Assembly: GCA_020635825.1 (NCBI GenBank)
Contig: JACJZA010000022.1
Span: 1-43,720 of the forward strand
Source: Flavobacteriales bacterium
Lineage (GTDB): Bacteria > Bacteroidota > Bacteroidia > Flavobacteriales_E > Vicingaceae
Length of the DNA: 43,720 nt
Direction of reading: 5' to 3'
Shown: one piece after another, positions 7,555 through 15,975 of the stretch
How positions within the stretch are numbered: position 1 is the stretch's first letter
Layout: each line of letters opens with the position of its first letter
Translations under genes and position numbers: made by a program
The notes under the pieces: model-generated
The model's database searches: none
What the model saw: only the letters and a program-made list of their open reading frames with translations
What the model was told of the DNA's origin: nothing

Positions 7555-9754
7555 AAAATTCCCTTATTACCAACAACCCGACCAAATGGCATGTGGAGCT
7601 ACCTGTTTACGTATGGTAGCCAAACATTATGGAAAAAGTATATCCTTACCTAAGTTAAAACAACTCACAGAAACCACCCGTGAGGGAGCCTCCTTAAAAG
7701 GATTAGCAGAAGCAGCCGAACAAATAGGATTTAGAACATTAGGCGTAAAAATTAATTTTCAAAAACTGGAAGAAGAAGCCCCTTTGCCTTGTATTGTTCA
7801 TTGGCGACAGCAACATTTTGTGGTGGCATATAAAATCAAAAATAACAAAGTGTACGTTGCTGATCCGGCTCATGGATTGCTTCAATATTCCTCACAAGAG
7901 TTCATTAACAGTTGGATCGGTAACAATGCCAATGAATTTACTCAGGAAGGAGTTGCTATGTTGTTAGAACCCACGCCAAAACTCCAACAAACCCAAACAG
8001 ATGATACCGATACCACTAAAAGAGGATTTAGTTTTTTATATCAGTACCTTTTTCGCTATAAAAAGTTTATTACCCAACTCATTATTGGACTTATAGCAGG
8101 AAGCCTCTTACAGTTGATTTTTCCCTTTTTAACCCAAAGTGTAGTAGATGTAGGAATCCAAAATCAGGACATTCATTTTATTTATTTAGTGCTGTTTGCC
8201 CAACTCTTTTTGTTTATTGGAAGAACAAGTATAGAATTGATTAGAAATTGGATATTGCTGCATTTAAGTACAAGGATTAACATTTCTTTGATTTCCGATT
8301 TTTTCATCAAACTGATGAACTTACCCATAGCTTTTTTCGATACCAAGATGACCGGTGACATCATGCAGCGTATCAATGACCATAAACGTATAGAAGACCT
8401 TTTAACCTCCAGTAGTTTAAATGTATTGTTCTCGATGTTTAATTTGATTGTTTTTGGAGTGGTGTTGGCTTGGTATAACCTTCAAATATTTGCTGTGTTT
8501 GTTGTGGGTAGTGTTTTATTTTTTGCCTGGACGGTACTTTTCTTAAAAAAACGAAAAGACCTAGATTACAAACGTTTTGCTCAAATGAGTAGTGAGCAAA
8601 GCAAAATAATAGAAATGATTAACGGGATGCAGGAAATAAAACTCCACAATGCCGAACGGCAAAAAAGATGGAGTTGGGAATACTTACAAGCCCGATTATT
8701 TAAAATAGAAATGAAAAGTCTGGCGTTGAATCAAACTCAAAATATAGGTTCCAATTTTATCAATGAAATTAAAAACATATTCATTACTATTCTTTCTGCT
8801 AAACTGGTCATAGACGGTCAAATCACCTTAGGGATGATGTTATCCATTTCCTACATCATTGGACAATTAAACAGCCCCATTATTCAAATTATAGCCTTTA
8901 TTCACTCTGCACAAGACGCTAAAATAGCCTTAGAACGATTATCAGAAATCCATAACAAAGAAGACGAAGAAAATAACGAAGAACAGAAAATCTATGACTT
9001 ACCCGAAAACGATGACATTATCTTAAAAAACATTCATTTCAGGTACATAGGTAGTTCAGAAGAAGTGATTAAAGGATTGGACTTAACCATTCCAGCCAAT
9101 AAAATAACTGCCATTGTAGGGGCAAGTGGTAGCGGTAAAACTACATTAATGAAAATGTTATTAAAATTCTATGAACCCAATCAGGGCGAAATCAACTTAG
9201 GACATTATCATTTAAAAAACATTGCCCAACAAACATGGAGAGCCAATAGCGGAGTAGTGATGCAAGAGGGATACATCTTTAACGATACCATCTCCAATAA
9301 TATAGCAGTAGGAGAAGATAGTATTGATAAAGAACGATTAAGAAAAGCGGTAGCAATTGCCAACATCAAAGAATTTATAGAGCAACTTCCTTTGGCTTAT
9401 AATACCAAAATAGGCATGGAAGGAGTTGGAATGAGTACAGGGCAAAAACAACGCTTACTCATTTCCAGAGCTGTGTATAAAAATCCGAAATTCATCTTTT
9501 TTGATGAAGCTACCAGTGCCTTAGATGCCAATAATGAAAAAGTAATTATGGAGAACCTGAACCAGTTCTTTAAAGAACGAACAGCCGTTGTAATTGCTCA
9601 TCGTTTAAGTACCGTAAAAAATGCCGACCAGATAGTAGTACTGGACAAAGGAAAAATCATCGAAAAAGGAACACATCAAGAGTTAATTGACCTAAAAGGA
9701 AATTACTACCACTTAGTAAAAAATCAACTGGAATTAGAAAAACTAAATGCCTGA
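7547..9754 (+). CDS. peptidase-containing ABC exporter (C39 peptidase-TMD-NBD)
   Basis: A 735-residue inner-membrane protein with three parts. Residues 1-135 are a C39 peptidase with Cys16 (QMACGATC), His90 (HFVVAY) and Asp106 (ADPAHG), the triad that cuts after double-glycine-type leaders. Residues about 165-440 hold six membrane segments. The nucleotide-binding domain has Walker A GASGSGKTT at 525-533, a variant signature STGQ at 630-633 (in place of SGGQ), Walker B FFDEATSALD with Glu654, and the H-loop AHRLS. It would cleave the precursor leader after Ala22-Gly23 and export the modified core together with the HlyD protein. It overlaps both neighbouring genes by 8 bp. GC is visibly higher than in gwsG and gwsS, so the exporter pair may have a separate origin. 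Confidence 0.95.
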   Translation: MLKKFPYYQQPDQMACGATCLRMVAKHYGKSISLPKLKQLTETTREGASLKGLAEAAEQIGFRTLGVKINFQKLEEEAPLPCIVHWRQQHFVVAYKIKNNKVYVADPAHGLLQYSSQEFINSWIGNNANEFTQEGVAMLLEPTPKLQQTQTDDTDTTKRGFSFLYQYLFRYKKFITQLIIGLIAGSLLQLIFPFLTQSVVDVGIQNQDIHFIYLVLFAQLFLFIGRTSIELIRNWILLHLSTRINISLISDFFIKLMNLPIAFFDTKMTGDIMQRINDHKRIEDLLTSSSLNVLFSMFNLIVFGVVLAWYNLQIFAVFVVGSVLFFAWTVLFLKKRKDLDYKRFAQMSSEQSKIIEMINGMQEIKLHNAERQKRWSWEYLQARLFKIEMKSLALNQTQNIGSNFINEIKNIFITILSAKLVIDGQITLGMMLSISYIIGQLNSPIIQIIAFIHSAQDAKIALERLSEIHNKEDEENNEEQKIYDLPENDDIILKNIHFRYIGSSEEVIKGLDLTIPANKITAIVGASGSGKTTLMKMLLKFYEPNQGEINLGHYHLKNIAQQTWRANSGVVMQEGYIFNDTISNNIAVGEDSIDKERLRKAVAIANIKEFIEQLPLAYNTKIGMEGVGMSTGQKQRLLISRAVYKNPKFIFFDEATSALDANNEKVIMENLNQFFKERTAVVIAHRLSTVKNADQIVVLDKGKIIEKGTHQELIDLKGNYYHLVKNQLELEKLNA

Positions 9755-11090
9755 ATCTACCAACATATCACCCCAAGTAATTGAAGAAACAAAAATAAGT
9801 AGTAACGGTACTACCCATCAACAGGTTCAATTAAAAGACCCTGTTGAAGAAATAAGAAGCGATGAAGTACAGGAAATACTCTCTCATGTTCCCAACTGGA
9901 TGATACGTTGGGGCATTACCTTAATATTTGGAATCATTATTTTATTGGTCTTTATTGCTTGGTTCATTCAATATCCTGATACTGTTCAAGGACAAGCCAT
10001 TATTACCACACAACAACCACCTGTTAAATTGATTAGCAAAACAGAAGGATATATAGAAAACCTTTACATCAAAGAACATACAGTAGTAAAAAAAGGGCAA
10101 ATCATTGCAGAAATTACCAACCCCACCAATAAAGAAGCTATAGAGTATTTGAGAACGATTATCAATCAAGAGGTAATACCCACTACAATAGATACCAACC
10201 TTGTATTTGGAGATATACAGAATGAATACAACAGCCTCGTGAAAAATATAAACGATTATCATGTTTTAATAAATGATAACTATTACAACAATTCCCTTCA
10301 GCACACCATTGAACAAATTAAATACAATAAACAATTAGCATCCATTACAGAAGAGCAAGTAGGATTGATGAAGCAGGAACTCAAAAATGCTAAAGCCAAA
10401 TATCAAACAGATAGTCTGTTATATGCTAAGGAATATGCTTCCAAATATGAACATTATCAAAATCAAACAGAGCTCACCAATAAGAAAAACGATTATACCA
10501 ATTTAAAGAAAAGTGTTGTACAATATCAAATTGCTGTTACACAATATGAACAGCAGAAAGATGAATTAATAAAGCAACATGAAGAAGAAGAAAGAACACT
10601 CAAAACGAATATAGAAAACAATAAGAAGAATATAAAAAGTTACATAGAAAGTTGGCAGCAAAACTATACTTTAATATCCCCTATCAATGGAGAGTTGACT
10701 TATATAGCCAATTTAAATGTTAACCAACATATAGCTTCTCAATCGGCTTTATTTGCAATACTACCCAAAAATGAGGATTATGTTGCTTACGCCAATATTA
10801 GTACACAAGGATATGGGAAAGTAAAAGAAGGACAAAAAGTAAGAATTAAGCTTGATAACTATCCTTATGAAGAATATGGTCAATTAATAGGAGAAGTAAA
10901 AGAAATAGCTCAAATACCCAATGAAGACAATTATCAGGTGAAAATTCAATTACCTGAACAATTAACTACCAGTTATCATCAAAATATAAATTACACTCCT
11001 GAAATGCAAGGAACAGCAGAAATTATTACCGAAGATTTAAGATTATTGGAGAGAATTTTTAATAAGTTCAGAAAAGTGTTTGATGAATAA
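9747..11090 (+). CDS. HlyD-family membrane fusion (adaptor) protein
   Basis: A 447-residue periplasmic adaptor for the ABC exporter. A short cytoplasmic N terminus precedes one membrane segment at about residues 52-73 (MIRWGITLIFGIIILLVFIA). A split lipoyl/barrel-sandwich region flanks a long coiled coil (about 130-310), followed by beta-barrel elements (SPINGELTYIANLNVNQHIA, YGKVKEGQKVRIKLDNYPYE). It overlaps the exporter by 8 bp and closes the operon. Its stop codon overlaps the first base of the right-hand 24-bp direct repeat, so the inserted block ends exactly with this gene. It should bridge the exporter to a TolC-like outer-membrane channel encoded elsewhere. Confidence 0.93.
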   Translation: MPESTNISPQVIEETKISSNGTTHQQVQLKDPVEEIRSDEVQEILSHVPNWMIRWGITLIFGIIILLVFIAWFIQYPDTVQGQAIITTQQPPVKLISKTEGYIENLYIKEHTVVKKGQIIAEITNPTNKEAIEYLRTIINQEVIPTTIDTNLVFGDIQNEYNSLVKNINDYHVLINDNYYNNSLQHTIEQIKYNKQLASITEEQVGLMKQELKNAKAKYQTDSLLYAKEYASKYEHYQNQTELTNKKNDYTNLKKSVVQYQIAVTQYEQQKDELIKQHEEEERTLKTNIENNKKNIKSYIESWQQNYTLISPINGELTYIANLNVNQHIASQSALFAILPKNEDYVAYANISTQGYGKVKEGQKVRIKLDNYPYEEYGQLIGEVKEIAQIPNEDNYQVKIQLPEQLTTSYHQNINYTPEMQGTAEIITEDLRLLERIFNKFRKVFDE

Positions 11091-11113
11091 CGCAATTATT
11101 GCTTAGAAATAGA
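11090..11113. repeat. right copy of 24-bp direct repeat (thiL 3' end)
   Basis: Identical to 2713-2736. This copy contains the genuine thiL 3' end (last five sense codons and stop on the minus strand) and the few bases beyond it. It marks the junction between the HlyD gene and thiL. Confidence 0.85.
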
Positions 11114-12148
11114 ATCCCAGCCTTGTGCTGCTAAAGTGTGTACACTTTCATTTTTATCGACAATTTGATAACTACCTTCGGTTGATGTAATATGCCCAAT
11201 AACGGCCACTCTTTTTTGGTCTTTAATTTTGTCGTAGTCATCTAATGAAATGGTGAACAGCAGCTCATAATCTTCTCCACCATTCAAAGCGCATACAGTT
11301 GGTTCTAGATTAAAATCATTTGCTAAATTCACCACAGTAAAATCCAACGGAATTTTATCTTCATAAATGGTGCAGCCTACTTTTGATTGACTACAAATGT
11401 GGAGTAAATCAGAAGACAATCCATCAGAAACATCAATCATGGCTGTTGGTTTAATGGATAGTTCCTTAAACATATCTATTACATCTTTTCTAGGCTCTGG
11501 TTTTAATTGACGTTCAAGCACATAATCATGCCCTGAAAAATCAGGCTGAATGCTATTGTTTTCGTTAAAAATCTTCTTTTCTCTTTCCAATAATTGCAAT
11601 CCCATAAATGCCCCACCTAAATCACCTGAAACACAAATTAAGTCGTTTTCTTTTGCACCGTTTCTGTACACCACATCCTTTTTCTCTGCTTCACCAATTA
11701 CTGTAATGCTTAATACTAGACCAGACAATGAAGAAGTAGTATCTCCACCAATTAAATCAACACCATAAATTTCACAAGCCAACAACATTCCTTCATAAAG
11801 TTCCTCTAATGCTTCAACAGAAATTCTGTTGGAAACAGCCATGGAAACGGTAATTTGTTTAGGAGTACCATTCATCGCATAAATGTCAGAAAGGTTGGTG
11901 GTTACTGCTTTATAGCCTAAATGTTTTAAAGGAGTATACAAAAGGTCAAAATGAATTCCTTCTACCAGCATATCAGTAGAAACCAATACTTGCTTGTTTT
12001 TGTACTCTAATACTGCAGCATCATCACCAATTCCTTTTATAGATGATTTGTTAGTTAGTTTTATTTTATCCGTTAAATGGTGAATCAATCCGAACTCACC
12101 TAATTCACTAATTTCACTAACGGGTTTTGGGTTTTTATCTTCTAGCAT
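11096..12148 (-). CDS. thiL: thiamine-monophosphate kinase
   Basis: A 350-residue soluble enzyme, normal length for ThiL. It phosphorylates thiamine monophosphate to thiamine pyrophosphate, the last step of cofactor synthesis. Family landmarks are IKGIGDDAAVLEY near residue 40, the Asp motif STDMLVEGIHFDL, YGVDLIGGDTTSS, CVSGDLGGAFMG, and the late IDVSDGLSSDLLHI and LNGGEDYELLFT segments. The PurM/ThiL-type glycine-rich ATP region is intact. It stands alone on the minus strand. A TAACTTTG -7 box lies only four bases before the ATG, implying a very short leader. Its 3' end is the piece duplicated at the far end of the RiPP block, so the His-rich protein gene was probably its downstream neighbour before insertion. 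Confidence 0.96.
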   Translation of the reverse strand: MLEDKNPKPVSEISELGEFGLIHHLTDKIKLTNKSSIKGIGDDAAVLEYKNKQVLVSTDMLVEGIHFDLLYTPLKHLGYKAVTTNLSDIYAMNGTPKQITVSMAVSNRISVEALEELYEGMLLACEIYGVDLIGGDTTSSLSGLVLSITVIGEAEKKDVVYRNGAKENDLICVSGDLGGAFMGLQLLEREKKIFNENNSIQPDFSGHDYVLERQLKPEPRKDVIDMFKELSIKPTAMIDVSDGLSSDLLHICSQSKVGCTIYEDKIPLDFTVVNLANDFNLEPTVCALNGGEDYELLFTISLDDYDKIKDQKRVAVIGHITSTEGSYQIVDKNESVHTLAAQGWDSISKQ

Positions 12149-12152
12149 AATA

Positions 12153-12160
12153 CAAAGTTA
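12153..12160 (-). promoter_or_regulatory. -7 box (TAACTTTG) of thiL
   Basis: Minus-strand TAACTTTG fits TAnnTTTG, four bases upstream of the thiL ATG. The -33 position reads only AATG. Its identity to the box before the His-rich protein gene fits a common sigma factor. Confidence 0.45.
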
Positions 12161-12173
12161 GGAAAAGAATAAA

Positions 12174-12911
12174 TTGTTTACATTCGTTACTATCAAAACA
12201 CTAAAAAACATATTAGCTTTTTTAAAGCGACCATTTAAATGGTTGATGATGATTTGTGGTGTTTTATTTTTAATCATCTTCATTTTATCTTTTACCACTT
12301 TACCTTTTTGGATGTATCATGGTTTAGGAACTTCTTCTGAAAAATTAGATCAAAAACCTGAATATATTATCATTATGAGCGGTGGGGGAATACCTAGCGC
12401 ATCGGGTTTAATGCGTACTTATTTGGCCGCTAAAGTGGCAGAAGAATTTCCGGAAGCGAAAATTATTGTAACAATGCCCGGAGATACTTTAGATTCACTT
12501 TCTTCGGCATGTTTAATGAAAAATGAGTTGTTGATTAGAGGTATTGAAGCCAATCGAATAATGCATGAAAATATTGGAACCAATACTCGTTCACAAGCAT
12601 TAGAAGTAAAAAAAATAATTAAAAAAGATGTTCCCATCTTAATTGTTACATCTCCTGAACATATTTATCGTTCTGTTAAAACTTTTAAAAAAGTTGGATT
12701 TTCTAATGTAGGAGGAGATGCCGCTTTTTCAAAACCAGTAGAAGCTTCATTTGAGTTTGATGATGAAAAATTAGGAGGTAACCAAGTTGTTCCAAACATT
12801 GGCGAAAATTATCAATTGCGCTATCAATTTTGGAATCATCTACAATTTCAAATCATCGTATATCGCGAATATGTTGCCATTACCTTTTATAAATTAAAAG
12901 GCTGGATCTAA
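12174..12911 (+). CDS. YdcF/SanA-family envelope protein (DUF218)
   Basis: A 245-residue protein with one membrane segment near the N terminus (LMMICGVLFLIIFILSF) preceded by a basic stretch (KTLKNILAFLKRPFKW), so an inner-membrane anchor with the domain outside. The DUF218 fold is recognised by YIIIMSGGGIP, AKIIVTMPGDT, NIGTNTRSQALEVK and ILIVTSPEHIYRSVKTFKK. Relatives act in envelope integrity and cell-wall metabolism, but the reaction is not established. The frame has only a TTG start at 12174; an ATG at 12246 would give 221 residues and lose the basic stretch. I keep the longer form because the extra residues look coding. It is divergent from thiL. Confidence 0.85.
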   Translation: MFTFVTIKTLKNILAFLKRPFKWLMMICGVLFLIIFILSFTTLPFWMYHGLGTSSEKLDQKPEYIIIMSGGGIPSASGLMRTYLAAKVAEEFPEAKIIVTMPGDTLDSLSSACLMKNELLIRGIEANRIMHENIGTNTRSQALEVKKIIKKDVPILIVTSPEHIYRSVKTFKKVGFSNVGGDAAFSKPVEASFEFDDEKLGGNQVVPNIGENYQLRYQFWNHLQFQIIVYREYVAITFYKLKGWI

Positions 12912-12948
12912 ATCTTTTTAAATCATTCTTTATTTTTTAGTCTTCTTT

Positions 12949-12980
12949 TTTGTCAGAATACCACATTTTAGGTATTTTTG
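12949..12980 (+). promoter_or_regulatory. Bacteroidota promoter of the suf operon
   Basis: TTTG at 12949-12952, 20 bases, then TATTTTTG at 12973-12980: an exact fit to TTTG-N19/21-TAnnTTTG. It lies 32 bp before the start of the A-type carrier and would drive the whole suf operon. Confidence 0.75.
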
Positions 12981-13012
12981 CTTTAATTTAGAATTAATCT
13001 AAATAAGAAGAA

Positions 13013-13339
13013 ATGATAACAGTATCAGAAAGTGCTAAAAATCAAGCTATTCGCTTAATGGCAGAAGATAATTCTCCTGAAGGTAGTTTTATTAGGGTTG
13101 GGGTAAAAGGTGGAGGATGTTCTGGGTTGGTTTACGACCTTACCTTTGATCATGTAATTAATGAAGATGATAAAGTGTTTGAAGACAATGGGGTAAAAGT
13201 GGTTTGCGATAAAAAAAGCATTTTATATTTAGCAGGAACCGAATTAGATTTTTCGGGCGGATTAAACGGAAAAGGATTTGTTTTTAAAAATCCAAATGCA
13301 AATAGAACTTGTGGTTGTGGGGAGAGTTTCTCACTTTAA
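13013..13339 (+). CDS. sufA: A-type iron-sulfur carrier (SufA/IscA family)
   Basis: A 108-residue protein with the three conserved cysteines of A-type carriers: Cys36 in GGGCSGLVYDL, and Cys100 and Cys102 in the C-terminal TCGCGESF. It would hold and pass on Fe-S clusters made by the SUF machine. It is the first gene of the suf operon, behind a good promoter, and sufB starts 11 bp after its stop. The family cannot be split reliably into IscA, SufA and ErpA from sequence alone; the symbol follows from the operon. Confidence 0.93.
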   Translation: MITVSESAKNQAIRLMAEDNSPEGSFIRVGVKGGGCSGLVYDLTFDHVINEDDKVFEDNGVKVVCDKKSILYLAGTELDFSGGLNGKGFVFKNPNANRTCGCGESFSL

Positions 13340-13350
13340 AAATAGAGGGC

Positions 13351-14793
13351 ATGGCGTATACAGAAGATGAATTAAAAGAAGAACTCAAGAATAAAGAGTA
13401 TAAATATGGTTTTACAACCAATATAGAATCGGACAAAATCCCTGTTGGATTAAATGAAGGGGTAATCAGATTAATTTCTGAAAAGAAACATGAACCTCAA
13501 TGGCTATTAGAATATAGGTTAAAAGCATTTGAGGTTTTTACCAAGATGGTAGAACCGGAATGGGCGCATGTAACTTATCCTAAAGTTAATTTACAAAACT
13601 TATCTTATTATGCTGCTCCAAAAACAAAGGGGGAAGTTAAATGGGAAGATGTAGATCCAGAGTTGAAAGCAACGATGGACAAGTTAGGAATCTCAATGGA
13701 CGAGCAAAAAATGCTCAGTGGAGTAGCGGTTGATTTTGTGATGGATTCTGTTTCAGTAAAGACTTCGTTTAAAGAAAAATTAGCCGAATTGGGAATTATC
13801 TTTTGCTCTTTTAGTGAAGCAGTTCAAAATCATCCTGAATTAGTAAAAAAACATTTGGGAACTGTAGTCCCAACAACTGATAACTATTATGCGGCATTAA
13901 ATTCGGCTGTGTTTTCAGATGGTTCTTTTTGTTATATACCCAAAGGTGTTCGTTGTCCGATGGAGTTGTCTACTTACTTTAGAATTAATGAAGCAAACAC
14001 CGGACAATTTGAAAGAACGTTAGTTGTGGCAGATGAAGGTAGTTATGTAAGCTACTTAGAAGGATGTACTGCTCCACAAAGAGATGAAAATCAATTGCAT
14101 GCAGCAGTTGTAGAGTTAATAGCTTTAGATAATGCTGAAATTAAATATTCTACCGTTCAAAATTGGTATCCTGGAGATGAAGAAGGGAAAGGGGGAATTT
14201 ACAATTTTGTAACTAAGAGAGGAATTTGTCATAATAACTCTAAAATTAGTTGGACACAAGTAGAAACAGGTTCTGCGGTGACATGGAAATATCCTTCATG
14301 TATATTAAAAGGAGATAATTCAATTGGTGAATTTTATTCTGTTGCAGTAACCAATAATCATCAACAAGCCGATACTGGTACCAAGATGATTCATTTAGGA
14401 AAGAATACTAAAAGTACTATTATATCAAAAGGAATTTCTGCGGGCTTTAGCAATAATTCTTATCGTGGATTGGTTCAGATTCACAAAAATGCAAGCAATG
14501 CTAGGAATTTTACACAGTGTGATTCATTGCTAATGGGAGATAAATGTGGTGCACATACTTTCCCATACATTGAAGCAAAGAATAGCACTGCAAAAATTGA
14601 ACACGAAGCTACTACCTCAAAAATTGGAGAAGACCAGATTTTCTATTGTAACCAACGAGGTATTGATACTGAAAAAGCAATAAACTTGATTGTAAATGGA
14701 TATTGTAAAGAAGTATTGAATAAACTCCCTATGGAGTTTGCAGTTGAAGCTCAAAAATTATTAGAAATTAGTTTAGAAGGTTCTGTAGGGTAA
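13351..14793 (+). CDS. sufB: Fe-S cluster assembly scaffold SufB
   Basis: A 480-residue protein of normal SufB length. The ATG at 13351 is chosen because the frame upstream only overlaps the previous gene and AGAGGG precedes this start. Typical segments are FCYIPKGVRCPMELSTYFRI, EGCTAPQRDENQLHAAVVEL and GEFYSVAVTNNHQQADTGTK. Cys433 in QIFYCNQRGI matches the C-terminal region where SufB holds its active cysteine. SufB, SufC and SufD form the complex on which clusters are built. In this genome sufB is separated from sufC by an inserted four-helix-bundle gene. Confidence 0.97.
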   Translation: MAYTEDELKEELKNKEYKYGFTTNIESDKIPVGLNEGVIRLISEKKHEPQWLLEYRLKAFEVFTKMVEPEWAHVTYPKVNLQNLSYYAAPKTKGEVKWEDVDPELKATMDKLGISMDEQKMLSGVAVDFVMDSVSVKTSFKEKLAELGIIFCSFSEAVQNHPELVKKHLGTVVPTTDNYYAALNSAVFSDGSFCYIPKGVRCPMELSTYFRINEANTGQFERTLVVADEGSYVSYLEGCTAPQRDENQLHAAVVELIALDNAEIKYSTVQNWYPGDEEGKGGIYNFVTKRGICHNNSKISWTQVETGSAVTWKYPSCILKGDNSIGEFYSVAVTNNHQQADTGTKMIHLGKNTKSTIISKGISAGFSNNSYRGLVQIHKNASNARNFTQCDSLLMGDKCGAHTFPYIEAKNSTAKIEHEATTSKIGEDQIFYCNQRGIDTEKAINLIVNGYCKEVLNKLPMEFAVEAQKLLEISLEGSVG

Positions 14794-14810
14794 GTAGCTC
14801 ATAAAGTACA

Positions 14811-15196
14811 AAGTTTAAAGTTAAAAGTGCACGAAATGAAAATAGATAGATTTGAAGACATAATAGCTTGGCAAAAAGCAAAAGAGCTGACTATCTCTAT
14901 CTATAATGAGTTTAGTGATAGTAAAGATTTTGGCTTTAAAGATCAGATACAAAGAGCTACTGTTTCAATTATGAATAATATTGCTGAGGGGTTTGAACGA
15001 AAATCTAATAATGAATTTAAACACTTTTTATTTATAGCTAAAGGGTCTAGCGGAGAGGTTAGATCTATGCTTTATTTAGCTAAAGAATTAAATACAATTA
15101 CAAAAAACAGTTTTGATGAGAAGTATAATCTAGCAGAAGAAATTTCTAAAATTCTTTCAGGTTTAATCAAAGCTTTATAAACTTTTTAACTTTAAG
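14811..15196. mobile_element. S23/IVS-type element between sufB and sufC
   Basis: The four-helix-bundle gene is bordered by inverted repeats: left arm at 14811-14827 (AAGTTTAAAGTTAAAAG), right arm at 15182-15196 (CTTTTTAACTTTAAG), matching except for one extra T and a few ends. The unit fills what is otherwise a tight operon junction. The limits are approximate and no target duplication is clear. Confidence 0.55.
14836..15180 (+). CDS. four-helix bundle protein (S23/IVS family)
   Basis: A 114-residue all-helical protein of the family first seen in intervening sequences of 23S rRNA genes. The ATG at 14836 is preferred to the upstream GTG. Landmarks are FEDIIAWQKAKELTISIY, FGFKDQIQRATVSIMNNIAE, GFERKSNNEFKHFLFIAKGS and GEVRSMLYLAKEL. 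The molecular role of the family is unknown. It lies between sufB and sufC on the same strand, with AT-rich inverted repeats on both sides, and a second, sequence-diverged copy lies between sufE and sufT. The placement looks like insertion of a small selfish element rather than a suf component. Confidence 0.9.
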   Translation: MKIDRFEDIIAWQKAKELTISIYNEFSDSKDFGFKDQIQRATVSIMNNIAEGFERKSNNEFKHFLFIAKGSSGEVRSMLYLAKELNTITKNSFDEKYNLAEEISKILSGLIKAL

Positions 15197-15216
15197 AACA
15201 TTACAAACTTATAAAT

Positions 15217-15972
15217 ATGTTAAGTATAAAAAATTTGCACGCAAGTATAGATGATAAAGAAATTCTTAAAGGAATTGATTTAGAGATAAAAGCAGGAGAG
15301 GTTCATGCTATAATGGGGCCTAATGGGTCCGGTAAAAGCACATTATCGTCAGTATTAGCAGGAAGAGAGGAGTATGAAGTAACTAGTGGTACTGTAGATT
15401 TTGATGGTAAAGATTTATTGGATATGAGCCCTGAAGATAGAGCAAAAGAAGGATTGTTTTTAGCATTTCAATATCCGGTAGAAATACCTGGAGTAAGTAA
15501 TGTAAATTTTTTGAAAACAGCCATTAATGAGAAAAGAGCTCATTTCAATCAAGAGCCGGTTTCTGCTAAAGATTTTTTAGCCATGGTAAAAGAAAAGTCT
15601 GCTCTAGTTGAATTAGATTCAAAATTAGCGAGTCGTTCAGTGAATGAAGGTTTTTCAGGAGGGGAAAAGAAACGAAACGAAATTTTCCAAATGGCGATGC
15701 TTGAACCTAAATTATCCATTTTGGATGAAACCGATTCGGGTTTGGATATTGATGCATTAAGAATTGTTGCCAATGGAGTAAACAAATTAAAATCTCCAAA
15801 CAATGCAACAGTTGTAATTACTCATTACCAAAGATTGTTAGATTATATTGTTCCTGATTATGTGCATGTACTTTACAATGGTAAAATAGTAAAATCCGGG
15901 ACTAAAGAATTAGCTCTTGAGTTGGAAGAAAAAGGATACGATTGGATTAAACAAGAAGTAGATTTAGCATAA
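15217..15972 (+). CDS. sufC: Fe-S assembly ATPase SufC
   Basis: A 251-residue cytosolic ABC-type ATPase. Walker A is GPNGSGKST at 34-42, the signature is FSGGEKKR at 146-153 and Walker B is LSILDETDSGLD at 167-178. The Q-loop region reads FLAFQYP. The signature with GE in place of GQ and the Asp-Glu-Thr-Asp Walker B are characteristic of SufC. It energises the SufBCD scaffold. The next gene, sufD, starts 3 bp after its stop. Confidence 0.97.
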   Translation: MLSIKNLHASIDDKEILKGIDLEIKAGEVHAIMGPNGSGKSTLSSVLAGREEYEVTSGTVDFDGKDLLDMSPEDRAKEGLFLAFQYPVEIPGVSNVNFLKTAINEKRAHFNQEPVSAKDFLAMVKEKSALVELDSKLASRSVNEGFSGGEKKRNEIFQMAMLEPKLSILDETDSGLDIDALRIVANGVNKLKSPNNATVVITHYQRLLDYIVPDYVHVLYNGKIVKSGTKELALELEEKGYDWIKQEVDLA

Positions 15973-15975
15973 ATT

